Translations under genes and position numbers: made by a program
NCBI RefSeq assembly: GCF_900156155.1
Contig: NZ_FTMD01000001.1
Span: forward strand, 372,001-436,000
DNA from: Aromatoleum tolulyticum
Lineage (GTDB): Bacteria; Pseudomonadota; Gammaproteobacteria; Burkholderiales; Rhodocyclaceae
DNA length: 64,000 nucleotides
Direction: 5' to 3'
In this document: positions 29,427 through 37,796 of the stretch, piece after piece
Layout of the letters: each line of letters begins with the position of its first letter
Numbering within the stretch: position 1 is the first letter of the stretch
Notes under the pieces: model-generated
Seen by the model: only the letters and a program-made list of their open reading frames with translations
Told to the model about the DNA's origin: nothing
Database searches by the model: none

Positions 29427-29515
29427 AGATTGGTGGCCCTTCCGATAAACTTAACGAACGATCAGTATATCTCTGTCAGATGTGGTTTGCACCATCCAGC
29501 CTACTGAGAACCTGT

Positions 29516-29776
29516 TCACAATCCTTTGAGCAGTAGTGCGATGAAGGCCAAGTGGACGAACTGCAAGCTGGTGTTGAGTTTCCGCTCGCAGTTTTTCCAG
29601 TGGCGGCGGCATTTCTCGATCCAGGCGAATGACCGCTCGACGACCCATCGCTGAGGCATGACGGCAAAGGAATGCAACTCGCTGTGCTTGGCGATTTGGA
29701 CTTCAGCGCCAAGCCATTCCTCAACGGCATGAGCGAATGGCTGGCCGACATAGCGTAAGCGCCCGGAAAACTCACC
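29516..29776 (-). pseudogene. IS5-family transposase, C-terminal fragment
   Basis: The frame GQPFAHAVEEWLGAEVQIAK, HSFAVMPQRWVVERSFAW, CRRHWKNCERKLNTSLQ and FVHLAFIALLL up to a stop at 29516 is the C-terminal part of an IS5-group DDE transposase. It includes the catalytic glutamate region (VVERSFAW). The N-terminal two thirds are absent. The right boundary is approximate. Confidence 0.7.
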
Positions 29777-29991
29777 TGTCCCATGGCGCGGTCATCCGCT
29801 GAAGATCGTGCCCACCAATTTCGATGGTGACACTATGGACGTTGGCATCCCGCGCCGAGCCCGGCGAACAGGTGCTCATTGCCAAGTACCAGGGCATCGT
29901 GTGCTACGAACGCAACCGCCAATGGCGAGGTAGAAGCGATGCTTTACCAAAGATGAGGGGAGGCCCCTCGAAGTCGGCTTGCAGGGGCGGG

Positions 29992-30141
29992 CTCTTCGTC
30001 AGTTTCTCTCCTGCCGTGAGTGACAGAGCGGCGAAAGCGATGCGGGAGACCATGCGTCACTGGCGGCTGCATCATCGTGGTGACCTTCCTTTGGACGATC
30101 TCGTACGTTGGACTCGCTCCGTGATTCATGGGTGGGTTGCC
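29992..30141 (+). pseudogene. Group II intron maturase domain fragment
   Basis: The frame FVSFSPAVSDRAAKAMRET, RHWRLHHRGDLPLDDLVRW and TRSVIHGWVA matches the maturase (GIIM) domain at the C-terminus of group II intron reverse transcriptases. The reverse-transcriptase domain is missing. No intron domain V sequence is recognisable before the relaxase gene begins. It marks another insertion scar at the edge of the transfer module. Nothing certain is visible in 29777-29991. Confidence 0.65.
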
Positions 30142-30154
30142 GATAGGTGCCTTC

Positions 30155-31966
30155 CTACACAGGATCGGCGGCAGCAGATACCGACAGGTAAGGGTTGTTC
30201 GGTGGCATATCGCTGAACAGGACTCGCGGGTCTTCCAGCAGGTAGCCGTGGAGTCTCCGCGATTTCCGCGGCCCTGTGACTGCGCATATCCAGATGTTCA
30301 GACCATTCTGCTGCTTGCGGTGCAATTGCAGCTTCTCGAAGCGTTTTTGCACCCATTGCCAATCGGCCAGTTGGTCTTGCCTGGCAAGGAAGGCGGTTCT
30401 TGGATGTTCCTGAGCGTAACGCTGGAACACGCCGGGGCTGACCAGATAGACGGTATCGGCGACCGTATGCACCAGTGCCTTGGTGTCATTGATGATGAGC
30501 TTGCGCTCTTCGATATGCCGGCGCAGCCAGGCGACGAAATGCTCGCCTGACGGCGTTTCCTCCAATCCTGGAATCGACGCAGGCGTCGCCGAGTCGAGCG
30601 GTAACCTTGACTCACCTGACTCAAGAGGCGGCTCTTCCAGGGTTGGAGAAAACATTTCGGTGGTCGACGAGAGAACAGCCGACGCCATATCTGGAATGTC
30701 GAGCAGATCCAGAAGCGCCTCGACGCCTTCGCCGGCTGGCTGCGCCGACAGAGGCTCGGGGGCGACCGAGTCCGGTACGGCGGGCAACGATGCGGAAACA
30801 GTTGCTTCCCCCTCGTCCTGCACCACCATCACTGTGCCGGCGAACGGTGTGGGCCGCTCATTGCCTTCCCAGATCAGCGACGGTGCGAGGCGCAGGAGCG
30901 TGAAGGTGTGAGACCAGCCCGCGTCGCTGGTGATGGTCGCCTTCCAGATGGCCTTGCCCTCTGGCGTCGGTTGCGCAATGCCATGGTCCTGCAGCACGTT
31001 GAAGACGGCGGTGTTGCTGGACGGGATGCCATCGATGCCCTGGGCCAGCAGATGGGCGCGCAGCTTGTCCGAGACCGTCTTGCTGACCAGCCACAGTGCA
31101 TCCTGGGTCAGCCATCCGTCCGAGGCCTGGGGCTGGTTCAGTTTGAACTCTTCCTTGAGCAGGTAGCGCAATCCGTCGAGGAGCTTGCGTTGGAGCGCAT
31201 GGCGGGGTGCCGCCAGCGCCTTGGCCGGATCACCACCCAGCGCCTGGGCGACCGAGGCTTGGTCGGCCTGCACGACCAATTCCCCGAGCATGCCGGCATG
31301 CTCGTACTGGCCGGCCAGCACGTACAGGAGTGCCGACCACAGGTCCGGATACACGCTGAGCCAGTCGAAGATACCGGCGTCGAGCAGTCGGGCGTAGAGC
31401 AGCCCGGTAGCTGCGCTGTGCAGCCGGTATTCGCGTGCCTTGTGGTAGCGGAAGCGGTACGGCTTCCGGAGCGGACCATGCCAGGGATGCCAGATCGTGC
31501 CGTCGGCATACTCGACATGCAGGTCGACGGCGACCTTGCCGACGTCGTGCAGCAGTGCCGCGTAGGCGATGCCCGCAGTCCAGGCCTCGGCCTGGGCGGC
31601 CTGGGCTTCCGGCGTGGCGCCGGCCGGCAGGAGATGGGACTGTCGCAGCTTCAGCGCGTAGGCCACGATTTCCAGGCCGTGGTCCAGCATGCCGCCCAGG
31701 TAGGCGTGGTGGTGGCTTTCCGAGGCTGGAAAATTCTGGACCAGCTCGGCGTAGCGCTCCAGTGGCGCCCGATACAGCGTGGCGAACTGGTCACGGGAGA
31801 CGGACGTGCGCTGCCAGATGTGTTCCAGCAGCTTCTGCCGGCGCGGTGTCGCCAGCAGTGATGCGGCCGATTCCGTCCGCGTCAGCCCTTTGGGGGGCTC
31901 GGCGGAGGGAGTGGGCGTCACTGCGGTGGCAGGTGGCATCCGTTTGCGTTGGAACAGCGAGAGCAT
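30155..31966 (-). CDS. traI: MobH-type relaxase of integrative conjugative element (TraI_2)
   Basis: A 603-residue relaxase that would nick the element at oriT to start conjugative transfer. It is of the HD-hydrolase-like MobH class. A histidine-rich helix SHHHAYLGGMLDHGLEIVAY (residues about 85-103) and LLHDVGK (H140, D141) supply the metal ligands, as in PFGI-1/clc-type ICE relaxases. The C-terminal domain (HFVAWLRRHIEERKLIINDT onward) is the conserved TraI_2 C-terminal region. The ATG at 31966 was taken because the extra upstream codons look non-coding. It opens the transfer module, next to group II intron debris. Confidence 0.9.
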   Translation of the reverse strand: MLSLFQRKRMPPATAVTPTPSAEPPKGLTRTESAASLLATPRRQKLLEHIWQRTSVSRDQFATLYRAPLERYAELVQNFPASESHHHAYLGGMLDHGLEIVAYALKLRQSHLLPAGATPEAQAAQAEAWTAGIAYAALLHDVGKVAVDLHVEYADGTIWHPWHGPLRKPYRFRYHKAREYRLHSAATGLLYARLLDAGIFDWLSVYPDLWSALLYVLAGQYEHAGMLGELVVQADQASVAQALGGDPAKALAAPRHALQRKLLDGLRYLLKEEFKLNQPQASDGWLTQDALWLVSKTVSDKLRAHLLAQGIDGIPSSNTAVFNVLQDHGIAQPTPEGKAIWKATITSDAGWSHTFTLLRLAPSLIWEGNERPTPFAGTVMVVQDEGEATVSASLPAVPDSVAPEPLSAQPAGEGVEALLDLLDIPDMASAVLSSTTEMFSPTLEEPPLESGESRLPLDSATPASIPGLEETPSGEHFVAWLRRHIEERKLIINDTKALVHTVADTVYLVSPGVFQRYAQEHPRTAFLARQDQLADWQWVQKRFEKLQLHRKQQNGLNIWICAVTGPRKSRRLHGYLLEDPRVLFSDMPPNNPYLSVSAAADPV

Positions 31967-32177
31967 GGCGAATCCTGGATGGCGGGCTGTTCGGGGGAGC
32001 CTCTTGGCCCTTTCGGGTAGGGCCTTTCCCCTTGACCCCGTTCCCTTGCCCCTTCCCAGCCCTTTGTCCTTTGTCGGAAAGTCTTTGGTATAGAGCAGCG
32101 AAGGTAGCCGAGCCACAGCCAATGCGGGACTGGCCCAAATCGGATTCTGGCGGGAAGGCGCCTGTGCCGGGGCTACG

Positions 32178-32213
32178 ATGGGGCCTTCTCTTTCAACTGG
32201 ATGGAGGCCCCAT
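32178..32213. repeat. Inverted repeat ATGGGGCC-N20-GGCCCCAT
   Basis: Perfect 8-base arms at 32178-32185 and 32206-32213 with a 20-base loop. It lies in the relaxase-prlF intergenic region and could be part of oriT or a protein-binding site. Confidence 0.6.
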
Positions 32214-32232
32214 GCTCAGGCAGATTGACGAT

Positions 32233-32250
32233 GTAAGGAAAATTCCTTAC
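32233..32250. promoter_or_regulatory. Palindromic operator candidate upstream of prlF-yhaV
   Basis: GTAAGGAA and TTCCTTAC are perfect inverted arms separated by AA, 31 bases before the antitoxin ATG. PrlF-type AbrB-fold antitoxins bind palindromes in their own promoter to autorepress, so this is the likely operator. Confidence 0.6.
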
Positions 32251-32280
32251 CATGCAAGTGTTGTCATCAGGAGAACATCC

Positions 32281-32598
32281 ATGCCTGAGATCCATGAAGT
32301 CGCCACGCTGACCTCCAAGGGCCAGATCACACTGCCCAAGCCCATCCGGCAGGCACTGGGCGTGGACGCCGGCGGAAAAGTGGCCTTCGACCTGCGCGGA
32401 GGCGAAGTCATCGTGACCCGCGCGGACGCCGAGCACGAAGACCCGGCCATCGAGGCCTTCCTGGGCCTGCTGGAGGCCGACATTCGGGCCGGCCGGCATG
32501 TCCAGTCCCTCCCGGATGATCTGGCCCGGGTCATGTTGGCGAGTGCCGGCCACGCGGTCAATCTCGATGAAGACATCGACGGCGAAGTGGCGCTCTGA
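32281..32598 (+). CDS. prlF: PrlF-type antitoxin (AbrB/SpoVT swapped-hairpin)
   Basis: A 105-residue antitoxin. The N-terminal AbrB-like fold is clear (TLTSKGQITLPKPIRQALGV, residues about 9-28), and the C-terminal acidic tail probably binds the toxin. AGGAGA precedes the ATG at 32281. The stop overlaps the toxin start (TGATG), typical of coupled toxin-antitoxin pairs. Sitting between the relaxase and the mating genes, it likely stabilises the ICE by killing cells that lose it. Confidence 0.9.
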   Translation: MPEIHEVATLTSKGQITLPKPIRQALGVDAGGKVAFDLRGGEVIVTRADAEHEDPAIEAFLGLLEADIRAGRHVQSLPDDLARVMLASAGHAVNLDEDIDGEVAL

Positions 32599-33059
32599 TG
32601 CAGCGGCACGGTTGGACGCTCTTGTTCCACGAGGGCGTGATCGAGCAGTTGCGCAAGCTGCAGGCGGCCGCAGAACGGGCCGAACAGAACGACCCGCAAG
32701 GGTTCGAGGGCAACGCCAACGTCAAGCTGTTTCGGGCGCTGAGCCAGTTGATCATGGAGGTCGTGCCGAGCGATCCCTCACGGGACGAGTACCGCCAGGG
32801 CAACACCCTGGGACCGGCGTACCGTCACTGGCGGCGCGCAAAGATCGGGCGGCGATTCCGCCTGTTCTTCCGCTACGACTCCAAGGCGAAGGCGATCGTG
32901 TTTGCCTGGGTCAACGACGAACAGACCTTGCGATCGGCTGGCAGCGAATCCGATCCCTATGCGGTGTTCGAGAAGATGCTCGGACGTGGCAATCCGCCCG
33001 ACGACTGGGCGGCGCTTGTAGCAACGAGCCAGGCGGAATGGGCATCGAAGGAACGTTGA
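32598..33059 (+). CDS. yhaV: YhaV-type ribonuclease toxin
   Basis: A 153-residue toxin of the RelE/ParE fold, partner of the PrlF antitoxin directly upstream. YhaV of E. coli is a translation-dependent ribonuclease. Conserved features are the opening HGWTLLFHEGVIEQL, the basic RHWRRAKIGRRFRLFFRYDS strand carrying likely RNA-contacting arginines, and the VFAWVNDE segment followed by DPYAVFEKML. It is full length for the family, so the pair appears functional. The 116 bases after it hold no gene. Confidence 0.9.
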   Translation: MQRHGWTLLFHEGVIEQLRKLQAAAERAEQNDPQGFEGNANVKLFRALSQLIMEVVPSDPSRDEYRQGNTLGPAYRHWRRAKIGRRFRLFFRYDSKAKAIVFAWVNDEQTLRSAGSESDPYAVFEKMLGRGNPPDDWAALVATSQAEWASKER

Positions 33060-33175
33060 TTGGATGTCGCATGGAGTTTCAAACGATCTTTGAAAAATCC
33101 ACGATGGATCCAATCGACGATCCCTTGGAGCGGGTGCCGAGTGAGAACCCATAGGACGGCCATGAGGTAGCCACC

Positions 33176-33547
33176 ATGAAGCTCGCTGCACAGACCACTT
33201 TCGCGGAACGCGCTGGCCGGACACTGGGCCGGATGTGGCGGGCTTGTGTGCGTCTGGACCGCCAAGCGCACGACTGGCTGGTGGCGCAAGGATTGGCGCC
33301 TGTTGCCGCCCGAGGGGTGTTGCTGATCCTCAAGCTCGTTGCATTCGGCGTGCTGATTTACGTCGCGCTCTGGCTTGCGATGTTGATCATGATCGCCGTG
33401 TTTGCGGGTTGGACGGCACGGAACGCCGCTCCCGGCGAAGCGGAGGAATGGGCGATCGGCGATCAAGCGGATCACAAGCGCAGTGTTTTCTACGATCCAA
33501 TCAACTACGACGACGATCCAGACCCCCGCTTTGATGATGAGCGGTAG
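33176..33547 (+). CDS. DUF3742-like ICE membrane protein
   Basis: A 123-residue protein with one strong hydrophobic region (about residues 47-78, VLLILKLVAFGVLIYVAL) and an acidic C-terminal tail rich in Asp (YDDDPDPRFDDER). It fits the small DUF3742 family found beside the TraG-like gene in PFGI-1/clc-type ICEs. The function is unknown. GAGGT precedes the ATG. It is convergent with the TraG gene, only four bases apart. Confidence 0.7.
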   Translation: MKLAAQTTFAERAGRTLGRMWRACVRLDRQAHDWLVAQGLAPVAARGVLLILKLVAFGVLIYVALWLAMLIMIAVFAGWTARNAAPGEAEEWAIGDQADHKRSVFYDPINYDDDPDPRFDDER

Positions 33548-33551
33548 GTAG

Positions 33552-35069
33552 TTACTTGGCTGCCCGAACCACGGTGCCCGTGCCCCTTGATCCGGCTTGG
33601 CCTGCTGATTTCGTGCCTTCCGACAGCCCCTGAAGCGCATTGCCGGCGCGGATGCCCACCCATCCCAGGGCCGTCACCCAAAAGCCCGGAAGCACGATGA
33701 ACATCGTCGCCATGACGAAGTTCAGCAGCATGTCCCCGAAGGCGTTGTTCAGGCCGATCAGGGGATCGAAGTTCGAATGCGGCCGGCTCGCGCCGAAGCC
33801 CCAGCCATAGAGCGCATCGAGGATCGTGCTGTCGAGCCAGCGCGCGAGCTGGAACCAGAAGTCCACGAAGAACAGCGCAAACTCTACGCAGCTCACCGCG
33901 ACCAGGGCCTTCAGCTCGTAGGTGCCGAAGAGCAGCACCAGCGGGATGCAGATGACGAGCGCCATCTTGAGCAGCGACAGCACCATCGGCAACGCCTGGC
34001 GGACCACATCCATGGCCGGAAAGAAGCCCAGCGAGCCGACGGCCATCCCGAGGTCGCCGGCACCGCGGGTCACGATGTTGGGCAGCGTCTTCTCGATCTG
34101 GCCGCCGTAGTCGGTGTAGACGGCGCCCTGGTTCATCTTCTGCTGCCTGGGTGAGACGACGGCGCGGATCACCGAGTCGTTGACCTCGTTCTGCGACAGG
34201 AACCCCGCCCAGCGGCCGATACGGGAGAGCAGATCGGGATCGACCTGGGCCAGCAGGCGGGCGCGTAGCCCGCTGTTGCCGTCGGACCACCACTGCCGGC
34301 AGCTCGGATAGCCGCCGCCGCTGTCCACCTGGGCCAGCCCCGCGTCGCGGGTGGCATCGTAGGGCCAAGCCGTGCGCGGCGTGCTCGAATGGTAGGTGTC
34401 GTAGAAGCCGGGCGCGTCGAGGAAGTAGCTCGAACCGATCCAAGTCACGTCGTTCATCTGCTCGTCGGAGAGCGTCGGCCGGTTCATGAACAGTTTGGCG
34501 CGCGAAGGCCCATAGCAGTCGTGCACGAAATCCCCGACCTCCTGGGCCAGTACCGGGTCGTCGATGCGGGTGGAATCGACGTCCATGCGCATCTGCCGCA
34601 GATCGGTCCCGCAGGGGATCGCCGCCACCGCAGCCCCGGTGACGGCCTTGGAGATGGCGTGCATGAAGAACCACCACACCGGCACCAGCGCGCTCTGGTT
34701 GTTGAGCGTGGTGTAGGCGTTGGACCAGCCCGTGTCCGCCGGCTGCGGAACGCTGACCTGGCACTGCGCGGAGCGGCTCGTATCGAAGCGGATCGTGCTC
34801 AGGTCCACCGGAATGAAGGGGATGCCGGCGAACATGATGACCACGATCGCCACCCAGACGCGGTTCTCGATGCGCATCGAGGACAGCACACCTTTGTTGC
34901 CCTCGTCCGCGCCTTCCGCGCGCGCCCGCAGCCACTCCTGGATCACGATGGCGACGAACGGGAGCGCGAACACGCCGCTGGCGACGAGGATGTTCCAAAT
35001 GCCGTTGTTGACCAGCCAGCCCACCAGGGTCAGGTAATACTCGAGGTAGTCGGTCGTGTAGAGGGTCAT
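33552..35069 (-). CDS. traG: TraG-N-like mating-pair stabilisation membrane protein
   Basis: A 505-residue inner-membrane protein that matches the N-terminal TraG domain found in ICE transfer clusters. There are several helices at the N-terminus (YYLTLVGWLVNNGIWNILVA and VWVAIVVIMFAGIPF), then a cysteine-containing periplasmic region of about 200 residues, then helices near 370-480. In F-like systems TraG aids pilus assembly and mating-pair stabilisation. The long C-terminal exclusion domain of F TraG is absent here. It is the most distal gene of the adjacent minus-strand run. Confidence 0.82.
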   Translation of the reverse strand: MTLYTTDYLEYYLTLVGWLVNNGIWNILVASGVFALPFVAIVIQEWLRARAEGADEGNKGVLSSMRIENRVWVAIVVIMFAGIPFIPVDLSTIRFDTSRSAQCQVSVPQPADTGWSNAYTTLNNQSALVPVWWFFMHAISKAVTGAAVAAIPCGTDLRQMRMDVDSTRIDDPVLAQEVGDFVHDCYGPSRAKLFMNRPTLSDEQMNDVTWIGSSYFLDAPGFYDTYHSSTPRTAWPYDATRDAGLAQVDSGGGYPSCRQWWSDGNSGLRARLLAQVDPDLLSRIGRWAGFLSQNEVNDSVIRAVVSPRQQKMNQGAVYTDYGGQIEKTLPNIVTRGAGDLGMAVGSLGFFPAMDVVRQALPMVLSLLKMALVICIPLVLLFGTYELKALVAVSCVEFALFFVDFWFQLARWLDSTILDALYGWGFGASRPHSNFDPLIGLNNAFGDMLLNFVMATMFIVLPGFWVTALGWVGIRAGNALQGLSEGTKSAGQAGSRGTGTVVRAAK

Positions 35070-35084
35070 GACATCCTCCCCGCC

Positions 35085-35438
35085 TCAGCCATGGCGCAGC
35101 AGTTGGCTGCCTTCGAGCAGTACGATGGTCGTCACGGCCGCGATCTCGACGCGCAGCAGGCGGTGATGCGTTTCGGCTGACGGCTCGCGTTGCCGCAGGC
35201 GCTTCCGCATCCACCACCAGCCATAGGCCGTCGCCGCGTAGAGAAAAAGCCGCCAGACGAGGAAGTGGGCGGAATGCGCGTGCAGCCAGCGCTCCCAGCC
35301 ATCAATACCGCCGACGACATGAATGCCGGCGACGTTCACTGCCACCGCGATTCCGGCCACCAGCAGCGCCCACAGCAGTGCGACGCCCACCCGGCGGTTG
35401 AACAGCCACGTAGGCCGCAGCCACGTGCGGCCGGTCAT
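35085..35438 (-). CDS. Small ICE membrane protein of unknown function
   Basis: A 117-residue protein with about three membrane helices: VALLWALLVAGIAVAVN, FLVWRLFLYAATAYGWWW and IAAVTTIVLLEGSQ. No catalytic motif is visible. Its start overlaps the stop of the preceding PFL_4711-type gene as ATGA and it is 15 bases before the TraG gene. It is therefore an integral part of the transfer operon, probably in the mating-pair complex. I do not recognise a named family. Confidence 0.7.
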   Translation of the reverse strand: MTGRTWLRPTWLFNRRVGVALLWALLVAGIAVAVNVAGIHVVGGIDGWERWLHAHSAHFLVWRLFLYAATAYGWWWMRKRLRQREPSAETHHRLLRVEIAAVTTIVLLEGSQLLRHG

Positions 35439-36835
35439 GGTGTGCTCCGGGGTTTCTGGACTTCCTTGAGGCGGTCGCGCGTGGTGTCGCCCTCGAAGAT
35501 GCCGCGCGAGCCGCCGGCGCGCGTGCCGTGGCGCTGGACGATGGCCATCGCGGAGTTGCCCGCCAGCGTGCGCCGCAATTCGAGTTCAGTCTTGAGATTG
35601 CTGATCTCCTGCTCCAGCGCGCCGTTCTCCTGATCGACCGCCTTCACGGCCAGCTCGTTGGCCGCGACGTTGGGCTCCTTCTTGCCGGTCAGCAGCGTCC
35701 GCTGCAACAGCAGTGCCTTCTCCAGCACGCTGGACAGCGCCGCCTCCGAGGCCAGGCGCTTGCCCAGCAGATCCTGGTCGGGCTCGTCACGCAGGGCCTC
35801 GATCACGCCGCGGGTGATCGGCAGCGAGTTGCTGCCGGCCGCTTCCAGGTTCGCCACCGTCGTCGGCTTGGCGCCGGTCACCAGTTCCTGCAACGCCTGC
35901 AGCTTGGTCTCGTACTCCTCCTGGATCACCGGTGTGAGCCCGACACCGGGCGTGGTTTGGGTCTTGGTGCAGCTTTCGCAGGTGCGCTGCTCACGCTCGC
36001 CCAGCACGCGCGTCGCCCAGGCTGCAGCCGCACCAGGCGAGGACCAGGTCTGGCAGGTCAGCCGGTTGCCGCAGGTGGCGCGAGAGATCGACGAGGTGTC
36101 CGTCACACTGCGCCCGTTGAGCAGGTTGTAGCCTGCGCGCGTCACGTCGCCCACCACCTTGATCGACCCCTGGCCCGAGCCGCCCGCGTTGCCGCCGCCG
36201 ACCCAGGGCACGCCGTTGTTGCCCCTGTTCGACTCGGCCTGCTCGACGGCCGACACGGCATCGGTGCTGCTCACCGCATCGCGCAGCGCCATGCCCTCAG
36301 CGAGTTGGTCCCAGCCTGCCTGGCCGCCCGCCATGTCCGCGAGGCGGTTGGCGATGGCCCGGCAGGTCATCTTCGAGCGGTCGAAGTCCAGGCGAGCCTG
36401 CAGGACGCCGTTGGTGAGTAGGTTGTAGAGGCCCGGATCGGCACGCTGGATGATCAGCGCCGGCAGCGACGCCACGGCACTGGTGGCGTTCTGGATCACC
36501 GTGCTCATGATCGCCTGGAAGCCGTTGGTGATGCCATTGAGCTGGTTCTGCAGCGTGGTCGTGATGCTCATGTTTCCGCAGATCAGGTTGCTGTTCCAAC
36601 CGACACCGACGCCGATGCTCTGCATGTTTCCCGCACCACCCATGGAAACGGCCCGGCCGCCACCGATGCTGTAGAGCACGTCGTCGCCGATGACGCTGCC
36701 ATTCACACTGACGCCCCTGGGATTGATGCGGGTCTGCGCCCAAGCGACGCCCGCTGCCATGACGGCACAGGCGAGCGCAACGGCCAGGGTGTAGAGCCTG
36801 GCTCGCTGAGTGATGTGGGAAAAGGACACCTTCAT
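35435..36835 (-). CDS. ICE mating-pair protein, PFL_4711/TIGR03755 type (TraH-like role)
   Basis: A 466-residue exported protein. The ATG at 36835 leads a signal peptide (YTLAVALACAVMAAGVAWAQ). The mature part contains VNGSVIGDDVLYSIGGGRAV and a cysteine-containing CESCTKTQTT segment. A C-terminal coiled-coil-like region (NGALEQEISNLKTELELRR) follows. It matches the conserved ICE family I know as PFL_4711-type, which by position and size is a counterpart of TraH in pilus assembly. The longer in-frame upstream extension was rejected because the signal peptide marks the start. Confidence 0.78.
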   Translation of the reverse strand: MKVSFSHITQRARLYTLAVALACAVMAAGVAWAQTRINPRGVSVNGSVIGDDVLYSIGGGRAVSMGGAGNMQSIGVGVGWNSNLICGNMSITTTLQNQLNGITNGFQAIMSTVIQNATSAVASLPALIIQRADPGLYNLLTNGVLQARLDFDRSKMTCRAIANRLADMAGGQAGWDQLAEGMALRDAVSSTDAVSAVEQAESNRGNNGVPWVGGGNAGGSGQGSIKVVGDVTRAGYNLLNGRSVTDTSSISRATCGNRLTCQTWSSPGAAAAWATRVLGEREQRTCESCTKTQTTPGVGLTPVIQEEYETKLQALQELVTGAKPTTVANLEAAGSNSLPITRGVIEALRDEPDQDLLGKRLASEAALSSVLEKALLLQRTLLTGKKEPNVAANELAVKAVDQENGALEQEISNLKTELELRRTLAGNSAMAIVQRHGTRAGGSRGIFEGDTTRDRLKEVQKPRSTP

Positions 36836-36845
36836 CGCGGGCACC

Positions 36846-37796
36846 TCACTGGAAATCAACGCTACCGAGGAAAACCTGCCCACGGCGCTGGCAGCAGGCA
36901 TAGGGCCGCCACAGCGCCCAGGCGTAGTCGCCTTGCTGCGCTTGTACGCGCGTGTTGCTGTGAGGGAAGACGGCACAAGTGCTGGAAAGTGTGGGCGTCA
37001 GTTCCTGCCACTTGCCGGTGGAAGCGTCGCCCTCCATCAACGCCCCAGCCGGCCAGTAGCCATCGCGCGCATTCGCAAGCAGCGGCTGATAAACGTGGAT
37101 CTGACCACGCCGGGTCACGATGTCACCCGCGCGCTGCACCACCACCGCGCCGCTCTTGTAGTCGTCGGTTTGATGCAGGAAGCCGCCGCGTGGGTAGACG
37201 CTGCCCCACAGGTTGGCGCTGGCGTAGCTTCCGATCTCACGCATACCGGGAATGAGCGCTTCCGGGAACACCATCTCGGGGATGTAGTAGCGCCAGGCCA
37301 GCGTGTCGAGCGTGCTCAGCAGGTAGGGCATGAAGGCTGCGCCGGCTCCCTGACAGGTGTAGCCGGAAGCGCTGGCGAACTGGCTGAACACCGAGCCACC
37401 GGGATGCCCGATCACATCGGCGTTCTTGAACTTGGCGAGGTTGTTCTCGTTGTCGTGGTTCGTGGTGCCATCGCCGCCGGCCTGCGCCATGGAATTGGGC
37501 GTGCTCATCGCCCGCACTTCCCCCCACGGGTTCGCGCCGGTGTTCGAATAGCTGGATACCACCGCATCGGGAACGTAGTGGCGAACCTTGACCGAGGTGC
37601 GTACCGAGCAACCGAACATGGTGCAGAACAACCAGTAGCAGACACCGACAACGCGGTATTCCAGGCAATCAGGCGACAAGGACGATGAAGTGATGGTCGC
37701 CGTGTTCAGCGCGAAGCTCGACGTGGCTCCGCATAGCAACAGCGAAGCCATGACTGTCCGCAAGCGTTGGGACGGCGCTGTTGACAGACGGGTCAT
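36846..37796 (-). CDS. ICE mating-pair protein, PFL_4710/TIGR03756 type (TraU-like)
   Basis: A 316-residue exported protein. The signal peptide MTRLSTAPSQRLRTVMASLL ends at SSFALN. It is rich in cysteines early in the mature part (DCLEYRVVGVCYWLFCTMFGC) and ends with YACCQRRGQVFLG, features of TraU-like periplasmic proteins needing disulfide formation. The DsbA-like gene nearby may serve this need. The start overlaps the upstream gene's stop as ATGA; the PFL_4711-type gene follows after ten bases. Confidence 0.78.
   Translation of the reverse strand: MTRLSTAPSQRLRTVMASLLLCGATSSFALNTATITSSSLSPDCLEYRVVGVCYWLFCTMFGCSVRTSVKVRHYVPDAVVSSYSNTGANPWGEVRAMSTPNSMAQAGGDGTTNHDNENNLAKFKNADVIGHPGGSVFSQFASASGYTCQGAGAAFMPYLLSTLDTLAWRYYIPEMVFPEALIPGMREIGSYASANLWGSVYPRGGFLHQTDDYKSGAVVVQRAGDIVTRRGQIHVYQPLLANARDGYWPAGALMEGDASTGKWQELTPTLSSTCAVFPHSNTRVQAQQGDYAWALWRPYACCQRRGQVFLGSVDFQ

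Larger units (their letters stand above)
31967..32280. other. Divergent intergenic region, candidate oriT
   Basis: No gene is seen in these 314 bases between the relaxase (minus) and prlF (plus). The left part is pyrimidine-rich on the plus strand (many CCCTT/CCTTT runs). The right part holds two inverted repeats, listed separately. MobH-type ICEs such as ICEclc have an origin of transfer close to the relaxase gene, so this is the natural candidate. The assignment is by position only. Confidence 0.35.

Noticed and set aside
29427-29515. TetR operator palindrome upstream of the TetR gene
   Set aside because: The AT-rich stretch has suggestive half-sites (ACGATC) but no convincing symmetrical repeat.
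31967-32122. N-terminal extension of the relaxase upstream of the ATG at 31966
   Set aside because: The extra 52 codons are low-complexity and lie in what looks like a leader or oriT region; family proteins start near MLSLF.
31435-32598. A 387-codon plus-strand frame that ends with the PrlF sequence
   Set aside because: Only the last 105 codons resemble a protein family and they start at an ATG with a good ribosome-binding site. The earlier part is antisense to the relaxase and its leader.
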